Source: Streptomyces sp. NRRL F-5630
GTDB taxonomy: Bacteria; Actinomycetota; Actinomycetes; Streptomycetales; Streptomycetaceae
Direction of reading: 5' to 3'
DNA: 64,000 bases
NCBI RefSeq assembly: GCF_000719475.1
Contig: NZ_JOGO01000003.1
Coordinates: 62,001-126,000 of the forward strand
Below the pieces are notes generated by a model. It did no database searches, had not been told where the DNA came from, and worked only from the letters and a program-made list of their open reading frames with translations. The stretch's first letter is position 1. Every line of letters begins with the position of its first letter. Made by a program: the position numbers and the translations under genes. Shown one piece after another: positions 52,367 through 61,467 of the stretch.

Positions 52367-53170
52367 ATGAGCGGTGTGATGAAGCGTATGGGGATGATCT
52401 TCCGCGCGAAGGCTAACAAGGCCCTCGACAAGGCGGAGGACCCCGGCGAGACCCTCGACTATTCGTACACGAAGCAGCTGGAGCTGCTCCAGAAGGTGCG
52501 CCGGGGCGTCGCGGACGTCGCGACCTCGCGCAAGCGCCTCGAACTCCAGCTCAACGGGCTCCGCAAGGACTCCGCCAAACTGGAGGAGCAGGGCCGCAAG
52601 GCCCTCTCGCTGGGCCGCGAGGACCTCGCCCGCGAGGCGCTCTCGCGCCGGGCCGCGCTCCAGCAGCAGGTCAGCGACCTGGAGGCCCAGCACGAGACGC
52701 TCCAGGGCGAGGAGGAGAAGCTCACCCTCGCGGCGCAGCGTCTCCAGGCCAAGGTGGACGCCTTCCGCACCAAGAAGGAGACCATCAAGGCCACCTACAC
52801 CGCGGCGCAGGCGCAGACCCGCATCGGGGAGGCGTTCTCCGGCATCTCCGAGGAGATGGGCGACGTCGGCCTCGCGATCCAGCGCGCCGAGGACAAGACC
52901 GCGCAGCTCCAGGCCCGCGCGGGCGCACTCGACGAACTGCTCGCCTCCGGTGCGCTCGACGACCCCTCGGGGCTCGCCAAGGACGACCTCCAGTCCGAGC
53001 TGGACCGCCTCTCCGGCGGCAGCGACGTCGAGCTGGAGCTCCAGCGGATGAAGGCCGAGCTGGCCGGGGGAAGCTCCTCGGGCCAGCAGGCGATCGAGTC
53101 CGGCTCCGCGGAGCAGGGGCAGCAGACTCAGCAGGCCCCGCGGCAGGACCCGCGCTTCGACAAGCAGTGA
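52367..53170 (+). CDS. pspA: PspA/IM30 family phage-shock protein
   Basis: A 267-residue protein, mostly coiled coil (about residues 25-225), with the family N-terminus MKRMGMIFRAKANKALDKAE that binds membranes as an amphipathic helix, and LEEQGRKALSLGREDLAREA and LAIQRAEDKTAQLQARAGAL in the helical part. PspA forms oligomers that stabilise damaged membranes. The C-terminus is Gln/Ser-rich and probably disordered. Start at ATG 52367; GTG 52376 and ATG 52379 are in frame. The pspAA gene follows 130 bases downstream. Confidence 0.95.
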   Translation: MSGVMKRMGMIFRAKANKALDKAEDPGETLDYSYTKQLELLQKVRRGVADVATSRKRLELQLNGLRKDSAKLEEQGRKALSLGREDLAREALSRRAALQQQVSDLEAQHETLQGEEEKLTLAAQRLQAKVDAFRTKKETIKATYTAAQAQTRIGEAFSGISEEMGDVGLAIQRAEDKTAQLQARAGALDELLASGALDDPSGLAKDDLQSELDRLSGGSDVELELQRMKAELAGGSSSGQQAIESGSAEQGQQTQQAPRQDPRFDKQ

Positions 53171-53300
53171 GCCCTTCGTCCGGGTCCCCGCCGGGGGCCC
53201 GGGCAGCGGCGCGTCCGGCGGTACGTACGGGCCCGTCGCGTCCCCGCAGTGCCGGGGGACCGCCAGGCGGCGTCCCCCACGAGCCGCCCGAGGAGAGGTC

Positions 53301-53582
53301 ATGATCGTCCGGATCATGGGGGAGGGCCAGTTCGCACTGGCCGAGAGCCACCTCGCCGAGCTGAACACGCTCGACGAGGAGCTGCTCGCCGAGATGGAGA
53401 ACGGCGACGGCCCCGGTTTCCGCAAGACCCTGCACGCCCTGCTCGACCAGGTGCGCTCGCTCGGCAGCCCGCTGCCCGACGACGCCCTGGAGCCCTCCGA
53501 GCTGATCCTCCCGTCCCCCGACGCGAGCCTCGACGAGGTACGGGACCTGCTCAGCGGCGACGAGGGCCTCATCCCGGGCTGA
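53301..53582 (+). CDS. pspAA: PspA-associated protein PspAA
   Basis: A 93-residue protein starting MIVRIMGEGQFALAESHLAE, the standard PspAA start, with LDEELLAEMENGDGPGFRKT and a C-terminal SLDEVRDLLSGDEGLIPG. This small alpha/beta domain occurs almost only next to pspA in actinobacteria and archaea and is thought to work with it. GAGGAGAGG precedes the ATG. The spacing of 130 bases allows cotranscription with pspA. Confidence 0.92.
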   Translation: MIVRIMGEGQFALAESHLAELNTLDEELLAEMENGDGPGFRKTLHALLDQVRSLGSPLPDDALEPSELILPSPDASLDEVRDLLSGDEGLIPG

Positions 53583-53786
53583 GCCCGGCCAGGACCCTCC
53601 TCGGGGCGCCTCCCGCCGACGCGGGCGGAGGCGCCCCGAGGCGTACGTGTACCGGGCGGCCGTGGCGCGGGCGCCGGGGGCGGGCCACTCCCGGCACCGT
53701 ACGGGCCGGTCGGTACGCGCCCGTACGCCACCCCGCACACCCGCGCCGCCCGACCACCAGCCCGGGGGAGCCAGCAAAGGACCGCC

Positions 53787-55082
53787 ATGGCCGACCACCT
53801 TCCCCCGTCCCTGCATGGCGTCCGCCGCTGGGCGCAGGCGCACCGGACAGGGCCCGACGCGCTGCTCGCCGCCGTCGTGCTCTGCGGGATGATCGTCGGC
53901 AGCTTCGGCAACCCGCACCGGCCGCAGGGGCCGCGCTGGTCCGAGCAGCCGCCCGAGACGCTCAGCCTCGTCCTCATGACCCTCGCGGCGCTCTCTCTCG
54001 TGCTGCGCCGCAGGTGCCCGGCCGGGGTCCTCGTCGCCGCCGCGCTGTGCACGGCCGTCGAACTGGCCACCGGTGACCCGCGCGCGCCCGTCGTCGTGGC
54101 CTGCGGGATCGCGCTCTACACGTTCGCCGTGCACACCGACCGGCCCACCGCCTGGCGCATCGGGCTGCTCACGAGCGCCGTGCTCGTCGGCGTCGCGATG
54201 CTCACCGGGCCCCTGCCCTGGTACGCGCAGGAGAACTTCGGGCTGCTCGCCTGGACGGGGATGGCCGTCGCCGTCGGCGACGCGGTGCGCAGCCGCCGCG
54301 CCTTCATCACCGCGATGCGCGAGCGCGCCGACCGGGCCGAGCGCACCCGCGAGGAGGAGGCCAGGCGCCGGGTCGCCGAGGAACGCCTGCGCATCGCCCG
54401 CGACCTCCACGACGTCGTCGCCCACCACATCGCCCTCGTCAACGTGCAGGCCGGGGTCGCCGCGCACGTCATGGACCGCCGCCCCGACCAGGCGAAGGAG
54501 GCCCTCGCCCACGTGCGCCGCGCCTCGCGCTCCGCGCTCGACGAACTGCGCGCCACGGTCGGCCTGCTGCGCCAGTCCGGCGACCCCACCGCCCCCACCG
54601 AACCGACCGCCGGGCTCGAACGCCTCGACGACCTCCTCGGCACCTTCCGCGACGCCGGGCTGACCGTCCGCCTCGTCACCCCCGAGCCCCTCGCCGGCGG
54701 CCCGCTGCCCGCCGCCGTCGACCTCGCCGCCTACCGCGTCGTGCAGGAGGCGCTGACCAATGTGCAGAAGCACGCGGGAGCCGGGGCGCAGGCCGAGATC
54801 AGCGTCGTACGGGTCGGGAGCCAGGTGGAGGTGACGGTGCTCGACGACGGGCGCGGCGCCGAGGCCGAGGGGCCCGCCGAGGACGGCGGGCACGGGCTGC
54901 TCGGGATGCGCGAGCGCGCCGCGGCGCTCGGCGGCCACCTCACGGCCTCCCCCCGCTTCGGCGGCGGCTTCCGCGTCCACGCGATACTGCCCCTCGAACC
55001 ACCCGACCCCACCGCGCCCGTCGCCGTCCCCGGGCCGAGCGCACCGGGACCGGCCGCGAGCCGGGACCAGGAGCGCCGATGA
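53787..55082 (+). CDS. NarL-partner sensor histidine kinase
   Basis: A 431-residue kinase. Membrane helices occupy about residues 24-165 (ALLAAVVLCGMIVGSF; LSLVLMTLAALSLVL; VLVAAALCTAVELATG; IGLLTSAVLVGVAMLTGP). EERLRIARDLHDVVAHHIAL places the phosphorylated histidine at residue 208. The ATPase has YRVVQEALTNVQKHAGAGAQ, LDDGRGAEAEGP and GGHGLLGMRERAAALGGHL. AAAGGA precedes the ATG. It overlaps its response regulator gene by four bases (ATGA), so the two are translationally coupled. Confidence 0.94.
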   Translation: MADHLPPSLHGVRRWAQAHRTGPDALLAAVVLCGMIVGSFGNPHRPQGPRWSEQPPETLSLVLMTLAALSLVLRRRCPAGVLVAAALCTAVELATGDPRAPVVVACGIALYTFAVHTDRPTAWRIGLLTSAVLVGVAMLTGPLPWYAQENFGLLAWTGMAVAVGDAVRSRRAFITAMRERADRAERTREEEARRRVAEERLRIARDLHDVVAHHIALVNVQAGVAAHVMDRRPDQAKEALAHVRRASRSALDELRATVGLLRQSGDPTAPTEPTAGLERLDDLLGTFRDAGLTVRLVTPEPLAGGPLPAAVDLAAYRVVQEALTNVQKHAGAGAQAEISVVRVGSQVEVTVLDDGRGAEAEGPAEDGGHGLLGMRERAAALGGHLTASPRFGGGFRVHAILPLEPPDPTAPVAVPGPSAPGPAASRDQERR

Positions 55083-55756
55083 CGATCCGTGTGCTGCTCG
55101 CCGACGACCAGGCCCTGCTGCGCAGCGCCTTCCGCGTCCTCGTCGACTCCGAGGACGACATGGAGGTGATCGGCGAGGCGTCCGACGGCGCGGAGGCCGT
55201 GCGGCTCGCGGCGAGCCGCCTGCCCGACGTCGTGCTCATGGACATCCGTATGCCCGGCACCGACGGACTCGCCGCGACCCGGCTGATCAGCGCGGACCCC
55301 GCGCTCGCCGCGGTGCACGTCGTGATGCTCACGACCTTCGAGGTCGACGAGTACGTCGTGCAGTCGCTGCGCGCCGGGGCCGCCGGCTTCCTCGGCAAGG
55401 GCGCCGAGCCCGCCGAACTCCTCGGCGCGATCCGCACCGCCGCCGCGGGCGACGCGCTCCTCTCCCCGGCCGCGACGAGGAGCCTCATCACGCGCTTCCT
55501 CGCCCAGGCCCCGGGCAGCGGGCCCGCCGGGGTGGACAGCGCCCGCCTCGCCGCGCTCACCGGACGCGAGCGCGAGGTCCTCGTGCAGGTCGCCGCCGGG
55601 CTCAGCAACGACGAGATCGCCGCCCGCCTCGAAGTCAGCCCGCTCACCGTCAAGACGCACGTGAACCGCGCCATGGCGAAGGTCGGCGCCCGCGACCGCG
55701 CCCAACTCGTCGTCATCGCCTACGAGACGGGACTCGTCCGCCCGCGCACGGAGTGA
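55079..55756 (+). CDS. NarL/LuxR-type response regulator
   Basis: A 225-residue regulator with a receiver domain (IRVLLADDQALLRSAFRVLV; phospho-acceptor D55 in VVLMDIRMPGTDGL; VMLTTFEVDEYV; GFLGKGAEP) and a LuxR helix-turn-helix (LTGREREVLVQVAAGLSNDE then VKTHVNRAMAKVGARDRAQL). It pairs with the kinase just upstream. The RND transporter gene 297 bases downstream on the same strand is a plausible target; an inverted repeat lies between them at 55866-55885. Confidence 0.95.
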   Translation: MTIRVLLADDQALLRSAFRVLVDSEDDMEVIGEASDGAEAVRLAASRLPDVVLMDIRMPGTDGLAATRLISADPALAAVHVVMLTTFEVDEYVVQSLRAGAAGFLGKGAEPAELLGAIRTAAAGDALLSPAATRSLITRFLAQAPGSGPAGVDSARLAALTGREREVLVQVAAGLSNDEIAARLEVSPLTVKTHVNRAMAKVGARDRAQLVVIAYETGLVRPRTE

Positions 55757-55865
55757 CGCGGGCCGGGGAGGGAACGGGCCTCTCCGTCCCTCTAAGGGGA
55801 CCGACCTCCTCCGGCCGTCTCCACCCGCCCGCTCAGCCCGGGGGTTGACCCGGCGTGGGCCCCCG

Positions 55866-55885
55866 CCTACTCCGACCGCAGTAGG
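55866..55885. promoter_or_regulatory. Candidate operator upstream of the RND transporter
   Basis: CCTACT-N8-AGTAGG is a perfect inverted repeat between the response regulator and the transporter gene. A TTGACC -35-like hexamer lies just upstream (near 55845), so the repeat would sit over the -10 region. Confidence 0.45.
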
Positions 55886-56052
55886 GCGCCCGCGCGAAAA
55901 TGGTCCTGGGAGCGCTCGAACCGGCTTTCGGCGTGCCGCATCGTAGGGGGGTACGGTCGCCCGTCTTCCCCAGCGCACCGGGCTTCGCCCGGCACCCGGC
56001 GGTCCAGGACCGTGCGCCCCGTCCTTGCCGCGAAGCCACAGAGAGAGAACAC

Positions 56053-59000
56053 ATGTCCTGGCTGTCGAGATTCAGCCTCGCTCAACGCGCCCTCATCGGG
56101 CTGATGTCGATCGTCGCGATCGTCTTCGGAGCGATCGCGATACCTCAGCTCAAGCAGCAACTGCTGCCCAATATCGAACTCCCGATGGTGTCGGTCATCG
56201 CGCCCTACCAGGGCGCCTCGCCCGACGTGGTCGAGAAGCAGGTCGTCGAGCCGCTGGAGAAGTCGCTCGACGCCGTGGACGGCCTCTCGACGACGACCTC
56301 GACCGCCAGCGAGGGCAACGCCGTCGTCATGGCGCAGTTCGACTTCGGCAGCGGCACCAAGCAGCTCGTCGCCGATGTCCAGCAGGCCGTCAACCGCGCC
56401 CGCTCCCAGCTGCCCGACGACGTCGACCCGCAGGTCGTGGCCGGTTCCACCGACGACATCCCCACCGTCGTCCTCGCCGCCACCTCGCCCAAGGACCAGC
56501 AGGCCCTCTCCGACCAGCTCGACCGCACCGTGGTGCCCGAGCTGAAGGAGATCGACGGCGTCTCGCAGGTCACCATCGACGGCGTCCGCGACCTCCAGGT
56601 CACGATCACGCCCGACAACGCGAAGCTCGCCCGAGCGGGCCTGAGCGCCGCGGCGCTCGGTGACGCGCTCAAGTCCGGCGGCGCCACGATGCCGGCCGGT
56701 TCCTTCGACGAGGGCGGCGAGAACCGCACCGTCCAGGTCGGCACGCCCTTCACCTCGCTGCAGCAGATCGAGGACCTGCGCGTCGTCGGCCAGGGCGGCC
56801 AGGGCGGCGGCGCCCGGGGCGAGGCGCCCAAGCCCGTCCGTCTCGGCGACGTGGCCCGCGTCGCGCAGCAGGAGGCGACCGCCACCTCGATCACCCGCAC
56901 CGACGGCAGGCCGAGCCTCGCCGTCGCGGTGACGATGGACAAGGACGGCAGCGCCGTCGGCATATCCAAGGCCGTCAAGGACAAGCTCGGCGACCTGCGC
57001 GACTCGCTCGGCAAGGACGCCGACCTCAAGATCGTCGTCGACCAGGGCCCGCCGGTCTCCAAGGCGATCAGCGGCCTCACCACCGAGGGGGCGCTCGGCC
57101 TCGGCTTCGCCGTCGTCGTGATCCTGGTCTTCCTGGCCTCGATCCGCTCGACGCTCGTCACCGCGGTCTCCATCCCGCTCTCCGTGCTCCTCACGCTCAT
57201 CGTGCTGTGGACGCGGGACCTCTCGCTCAACATGCTCACCCTCGGCGCGCTGACCATCGCGATCGGCCGCGTCGTGGACGACTCGATCGTCGTCCTGGAG
57301 AACATCAAGCGGCACCTCGGCTACGGCGAGGAGCGCAAGGAGGCCATCCTCACGGCGGTCAAGGAGGTCGCCGGAGCGGTCACCGCCTCGACGCTCACCA
57401 CCGTCGCCGTCTTCCTGCCGATCGGTCTCGTCGGCGGCATCGTCGGCGAACTCTTCAGCTCCTTCTCCCTCACCGTCACGACGGCCCTGCTCGCCTCGCT
57501 CCTCGTCTCCCTCACCGTGGTCCCGGTCCTCTCGTACTGGTTCCTGCGCGGCCCGAAGGACCTCACGAGCCCCGAGGCCGCCGAGGCCGCGCGCCGCGCC
57601 GCCGAGGAGAAGGAGGCGCGGGGCCGCCTCCAGCGCGCCTACCTGCCGGTCATCGGCTTCGCGACCCGGCGCAGGGTCACCTCGCTGCTCATCGCGGTCT
57701 TCGTCCTCGTCATCACGCTGGGCATGGCCACGCAGCTCAAGACGAACTTCTTCGACGACAGCGGCCAGGACTCGCTGAGCGCCACGCAGGAACTGCCGCC
57801 GGGCACGAGCCTCGCGCGCACCGACGCGGCGGCGAAGAAGGTCGAGAAGCTCCTCACCGGCATCGACGGGGTCAGCGACGTCCAGGTGACCGTGGGCTCC
57901 TCCGGCTTCATGGCGGCCTTCGGCGGCTCGACCGACTCCAACCACGCCTCGTACCAGATCAAGCTCAAGAGCGAGGACGACGCCGACAAGGTCCAGGACG
58001 CGCTCGAAAGCGGCTTCAAGAAGCTCGACGGGGCCGGGGAGCTGAAGGTCTCCGCGGGGGGCGGCTTCGGCGACCAGGACCTCTCGGTCGTCGTCAAGGC
58101 CCCCGACCGCGACACGCTCGCGAAGGCGGCCCAGCAGGTCACCGACGCCGTCAAGAAGATCGACGACGTCAAGTCCGTCGAGAACGACCTCGCCACCTCG
58201 GTGCCGCGCATCTCCGTGACCGCGAAGCCCGCGGCGGCCGACGCCGGTCTCAGCCAGGCGGCACTCGGCGCTCTCGTCGCCGAGCAGGTCAACGGCACCA
58301 GGACCACCACGGCGACGCTCGACGACACCGAGCGCGACGTCGTGATCCGCTCCGCGCACCCGGCGACGACGCTCGCCGAGCTGAAGGCCCTCCCGGTCAG
58401 CGGCGCCGAGCTCGGTGACCTCGCCACGGTCCGGCTCGTCGACGGCCCGGTCTCGATGACCCGCATCGACGGCGCCCGCGCCGCCACCGTCACGGCCAAG
58501 CCGGTCGGCGACGACACCGGCTCGATCAGCGCGGAGCTGACCAAGAAGCTCGACGCGCTGAAGCTCCCGCAGGGTGCCACCACCGAGATCGGCGGGGTGA
58601 CGGCCGACCAGAACGACTCGCTCGGCAAGCTCGCGCTCGCGATGCTCGCCGCCGTGGCGATCGTCTTCCTGCTCCTCGTCGGCACCTTCCGCTCGCTCGT
58701 CCAGCCGCTGATCCTGCTCGTCTCGATCCCGTTCGCGGCGACCGGAGCGCTCGGCCTGCTCCTCATCACGGGCACCCCGCTGGGCGTCCCCGCGATGATC
58801 GGGATGCTCATGCTCATCGGCATCGTGGTGACCAACGCGATCGTCCTGATCGACCTCATCAACCAGTACCGCGACCGCGGTTACGGGGTCATCGAGGCGG
58901 TCACCGAGGGCGGGCGGCACCGCCTGCGCCCGATCCTCATGACGGCGCTCGCGACGATCTTCGCCCTCATCCCGATGGCGACCGGCATCACCGGCGAGGG

Positions 59001-59193
59001 CGGCTTCATCTCGCAGCCCCTCGCGGTGGTCGTCATCGGCGGCCTCCTCACCTCGACCCTCCTGACCCTCCTCCTCGTCCCGACCCTCTACGCGATGGTC
59101 GAGCTGCGGAAGGAGCGCAGGGCGGCGAAGAAGGCGGCGAAGCGCGGCGGCGACACCGACGTCCCCGCTGCGCGGGAACCGGTGAACGTCTGA
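56053..59193 (+). CDS. RND (HAE1-type) efflux transporter
   Basis: A 1046-residue AcrB-like protein. Residues 1-35 hold the first helix (SLAQRALIGLMSIVAIVFGA) and LLPNIELPMVSVIAPYQGAS begins the first periplasmic-type loop. Helices of the first set include LGLGFAVVVILVFLASIRST; RVVDDSIVVLENIKRHLGYG is the helix-4 motif with the proton-relay aspartates. The second loop and helix set repeat the pattern (LGKLALAMLAAVAIVFLLLV; IGIVVTNAIVLIDLINQYRD). Gram-positive members work without an outer membrane channel. Substrates are unknown. GAGAGAGAA precedes the ATG. Confidence 0.93.
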   Translation: MSWLSRFSLAQRALIGLMSIVAIVFGAIAIPQLKQQLLPNIELPMVSVIAPYQGASPDVVEKQVVEPLEKSLDAVDGLSTTTSTASEGNAVVMAQFDFGSGTKQLVADVQQAVNRARSQLPDDVDPQVVAGSTDDIPTVVLAATSPKDQQALSDQLDRTVVPELKEIDGVSQVTIDGVRDLQVTITPDNAKLARAGLSAAALGDALKSGGATMPAGSFDEGGENRTVQVGTPFTSLQQIEDLRVVGQGGQGGGARGEAPKPVRLGDVARVAQQEATATSITRTDGRPSLAVAVTMDKDGSAVGISKAVKDKLGDLRDSLGKDADLKIVVDQGPPVSKAISGLTTEGALGLGFAVVVILVFLASIRSTLVTAVSIPLSVLLTLIVLWTRDLSLNMLTLGALTIAIGRVVDDSIVVLENIKRHLGYGEERKEAILTAVKEVAGAVTASTLTTVAVFLPIGLVGGIVGELFSSFSLTVTTALLASLLVSLTVVPVLSYWFLRGPKDLTSPEAAEAARRAAEEKEARGRLQRAYLPVIGFATRRRVTSLLIAVFVLVITLGMATQLKTNFFDDSGQDSLSATQELPPGTSLARTDAAAKKVEKLLTGIDGVSDVQVTVGSSGFMAAFGGSTDSNHASYQIKLKSEDDADKVQDALESGFKKLDGAGELKVSAGGGFGDQDLSVVVKAPDRDTLAKAAQQVTDAVKKIDDVKSVENDLATSVPRISVTAKPAAADAGLSQAALGALVAEQVNGTRTTTATLDDTERDVVIRSAHPATTLAELKALPVSGAELGDLATVRLVDGPVSMTRIDGARAATVTAKPVGDDTGSISAELTKKLDALKLPQGATTEIGGVTADQNDSLGKLALAMLAAVAIVFLLLVGTFRSLVQPLILLVSIPFAATGALGLLLITGTPLGVPAMIGMLMLIGIVVTNAIVLIDLINQYRDRGYGVIEAVTEGGRHRLRPILMTALATIFALIPMATGITGEGGFISQPLAVVVIGGLLTSTLLTLLLVPTLYAMVELRKERRAAKKAAKRGGDTDVPAAREPVNV

Positions 59194-59210
59194 GGCAGCG
59201 GTACGGAAAC

Positions 59211-59255
59211 GGGCTGAGCCCCCTGTCACCAGCACGGTGACAGGGGGCTCAGCCC
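59211..59255. terminator. 20-bp perfect hairpin, bidirectional terminator
   Basis: GGGCTGAGCCCCCTGTCACC and its exact complement surround AGCAC. It lies 17 bases after the transporter stop codon and 31 bases from the convergent nadA stop codon, so it can end both transcripts. Confidence 0.9.
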
Positions 59256-59285
59256 GTAAGGCGCGGGGGCGGACCGGTGGACCGG

Positions 59286-60467
59286 TTACGGCAGCGCCAG
59301 CATCCGCTCCAGCGCCTCCTTCGCGTACTTCTCGGTCTCCGCGTCGACCGCGATCCGGTTGACGACCTTCCCCTCCGCCAGCGACTCCAGCGTCCACACG
59401 AGGTGCGGCAGGTCGATCCGGTTCATCGTCGAGCAGAAGCACACGGTCCGGTCGAGGAAGACGATCTCCTTGTCCGGGTGGGCCTTCGCGAGCCGCCGCA
59501 CGAGGTTGAGCTCGGTCCCGATGGCCCACTTCGACCCGGCGGGGGCGGCGTCGAGCGCCTTGATGATGTACTCGGTCGAGCCGACCTCGTCGGCGGCGGT
59601 GACGACCTCGTGCCGGCACTCGGGGTGGACGAGGACCCGCACCCCCGGAATCCGCTCCCGCACCTCGTGCACCGAGTCGAGCGAGAAGCGCCCGTGCACC
59701 GAGCAGTGCCCCCGCCACAGGATCATCCTCGCGGCGCGCAGCTCCTCGGTGGTGAGCCCGCCGTTGGGCTTGTGCGGGTTGTAGACGACGCAGTCGTCGA
59801 GCGACATCCCCATGTCCCGCACGGCGGTGTTGCGCCCGAGGTGCTGATCGGGGAGGAAGAGCACCTTCTCGCCCTGCGCGAAGGCCCACTCCAGGGCCCG
59901 CTTCGCGTTCGAGGACGTGCAGATCGTGCCGCCGTGGCGCCCGGTGAACGCCTTGATGTCGGCGGAGGAGTTCATGTACGAGACGGGGACGACCTGGTCG
60001 GCGACGCCCGCCTCGGTGAGGACGTCCCAGCACTCGGCGACCTGCTCGGCGCTCGCCATGTCCGCCATGGAGCAGCCGGCGGCGAGGTCGGGGAGGATCA
60101 CCCGCTGGCGCGCGGAGGTGAGGATGTCGGCCGACTCGGCCATGAAGTGCACGCCGCAGAAGACGATGTACTCGGCCTCGGGGCGCGCGGCGGCGTCGCG
60201 GGCGAGCTTGAAGGAGTCGCCGGTGACGTCGGCGAACTGGATGACCTCGTCCCGCTGGTAGTGGTGGCCGAGGACGAAGACCTTCTCGCCCAGCTTCTCC
60301 TTGGCCGCGCGGGCACGGGCCACGAGGTCCGGGTCGGAGGGTTCGGGGAGATCTCCCGGGCACTCCACTCCGCGCTCGCTGCGCGGGTCGGCCTCACGGC
60401 CGAGCAGCAGCAGGGCGAGCGGGGTCGGCTGCACATCGAGATCGACGGGGGGCTGGGCCGTGGTCAC
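59286..60467 (-). CDS. nadA: Quinolinate synthase A
   Basis: A 393-residue [4Fe-4S] enzyme that condenses iminoaspartate with dihydroxyacetone phosphate in NAD synthesis. The three cluster cysteines are in FCGVHFMAES, HPECRHEV and the C-terminal VCFCSTMNRI region; FVLGHHYQRDEVIQFADVTG and ILWRGHCSVHGRFS are further signatures. The GTG at 60467 follows AAGGG; the frame runs on for 18 codons without support. Usually nadB and nadC accompany it, but neither is here. The divergent neighbour encodes an Fe-S carrier. Confidence 0.96.
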   Translation of the reverse strand: MTTAQPPVDLDVQPTPLALLLLGREADPRSERGVECPGDLPEPSDPDLVARARAAKEKLGEKVFVLGHHYQRDEVIQFADVTGDSFKLARDAAARPEAEYIVFCGVHFMAESADILTSARQRVILPDLAAGCSMADMASAEQVAECWDVLTEAGVADQVVPVSYMNSSADIKAFTGRHGGTICTSSNAKRALEWAFAQGEKVLFLPDQHLGRNTAVRDMGMSLDDCVVYNPHKPNGGLTTEELRAARMILWRGHCSVHGRFSLDSVHEVRERIPGVRVLVHPECRHEVVTAADEVGSTEYIIKALDAAPAGSKWAIGTELNLVRRLAKAHPDKEIVFLDRTVCFCSTMNRIDLPHLVWTLESLAEGKVVNRIAVDAETEKYAKEALERMLALP

Positions 60468-60760
60468 GTCACGCACCCTTTCTTCTCTGGACAGGCGGCG
60501 ATGCGGCCGCTCCGGGGACACCGCCCTCAGGACGCCGCCCCCTTTTCGTCGTATTGACGTTATCTATGATATCCGCTTACCGTCAGGTTGACGACACTGT
60601 GCGGCCCGATGTGATGTGCGCCCCTCCGCGGCCCCTGACCCGTCCCGGTGGCGTATGCGACGATGAGGGAACGCGGTCAGTGGCCGCGCGGGAATAACTC
60701 CCCGACCGTGCCGGTTGGAACGTCGGCAAGCAGTCTCCGTACAACCCGGGAGAGAAGCAG
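60468..60760. promoter_or_regulatory. Divergent nadA/erpA control region
   Basis: The stretch 60545-60600 is conspicuously A/T-rich for this genome. It contains TGACGTTA (near 60555) facing TACCGTCA (near 60579), 7 of 8 positions paired, with a second TTGACG at 60588, framing CTATGATATCC. This suits the nadA promoter and an operator for an NAD-responsive regulator; the identity of that regulator is not visible. The remaining bases up to 60760 form the leader of the Fe-S carrier gene. Confidence 0.5.
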
Positions 60761-61117
60761 ATGTCCGTATCGGACGAGACCACCACCGTGAGCGAGGGCA
60801 TCCTCCTGTCCGACGCCGCCGCGTCCAAGGTCAAGGCCCTGCTGGACCAGGAAGGCCGTGACGACCTCGCGCTGCGCGTGGCCGTCCAGCCCGGCGGCTG
60901 CTCCGGCCTGCGCTACCAGCTCTTCTTCGACGAGCGCTCGCTCGACGGCGACGTTGTCAAGGAGTTCGGCGGCGTCAAGGTCGTCACCGACCGCATGAGC
61001 GCCCCGTACCTGGGCGGCGCCTCGATCGACTTCGTGGACACGATCGAGAAGCAGGGCTTCACGATCGACAACCCGAACGCCACCGGTTCCTGCGCCTGCG
61101 GCGACTCCTTCCACTGA
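60761..61117 (+). CDS. erpA: A-type iron-sulfur cluster carrier (ErpA/HesB-like)
   Basis: A 118-residue HesB/IscA-domain protein. The three cluster-binding cysteines are C47 in VQPGGCSGLRYQ and C111 and C113 in GSCACGDSFH, the invariant C-x(n)-C-x-C arrangement. A-type carriers deliver clusters to apoenzymes; the divergently encoded NadA and the lipA product both need [4Fe-4S] clusters. GAGAAGCAG precedes the ATG. Confidence 0.95.
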   Translation: MSVSDETTTVSEGILLSDAAASKVKALLDQEGRDDLALRVAVQPGGCSGLRYQLFFDERSLDGDVVKEFGGVKVVTDRMSAPYLGGASIDFVDTIEKQGFTIDNPNATGSCACGDSFH

Positions 61118-61147
61118 GCCGCCCGCGTTCCGCGTGAACACGAGCAG

Positions 61148-61189
61148 GACGAAGGCGGCGATCCCCTCCTGGGGGTCGCCGCCTTCGTC
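61148..61189. terminator. Hairpin terminator of erpA
   Basis: GACGAAGGCGGCGAT-CCCC pairs with GGGG-TCGCCGCCTTCGTC with one mismatch, 30 bases after the erpA stop codon. Confidence 0.8.
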
Positions 61190-61467
61190 GTGTCCGGGCG
61201 AGGCCGGTGGCCGCCGCCAGGCGCGGCCCCTTCGAAGACCGGGTCACCCCGATGGCGGGGGAGGGGCGTCGCGGCTTGATGCCGTGCCGGGGAGCCGGTG
61301 ACGTGCGCGTACGGCTCCTCGCTCCGCGGGAGCGCGCGCCCTGCGGGCACGGCGCGAAGGACCGTCCGCGCGCGGCCCCCGCACTCGGGGCGGTGGGGGA
61401 GCGGCGGGGGCGCGAGGGCCGCGTGCGAGGCGGCTCGGCGCCGCTCAGTGGGCTCAGGCGTGCGCGC
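61190..61467. other. Gene-free stretch between erpA and a lipoprotein gene
   Basis: About 280 G/C-rich bases between convergent genes. No frame with a ribosome site, no repeat and no further hairpin of note. Confidence 0.5.

Noticed and set aside
55867..60363. A minus-strand open frame of about 1500 codons antisense to the RND transporter and running into nadA
   Set aside because: It is Asp/Arg/Val repetitive sequence that mirrors high-GC codon bias on the other strand, has no ribosome site or domain, and the RND frame opposite is unmistakable.
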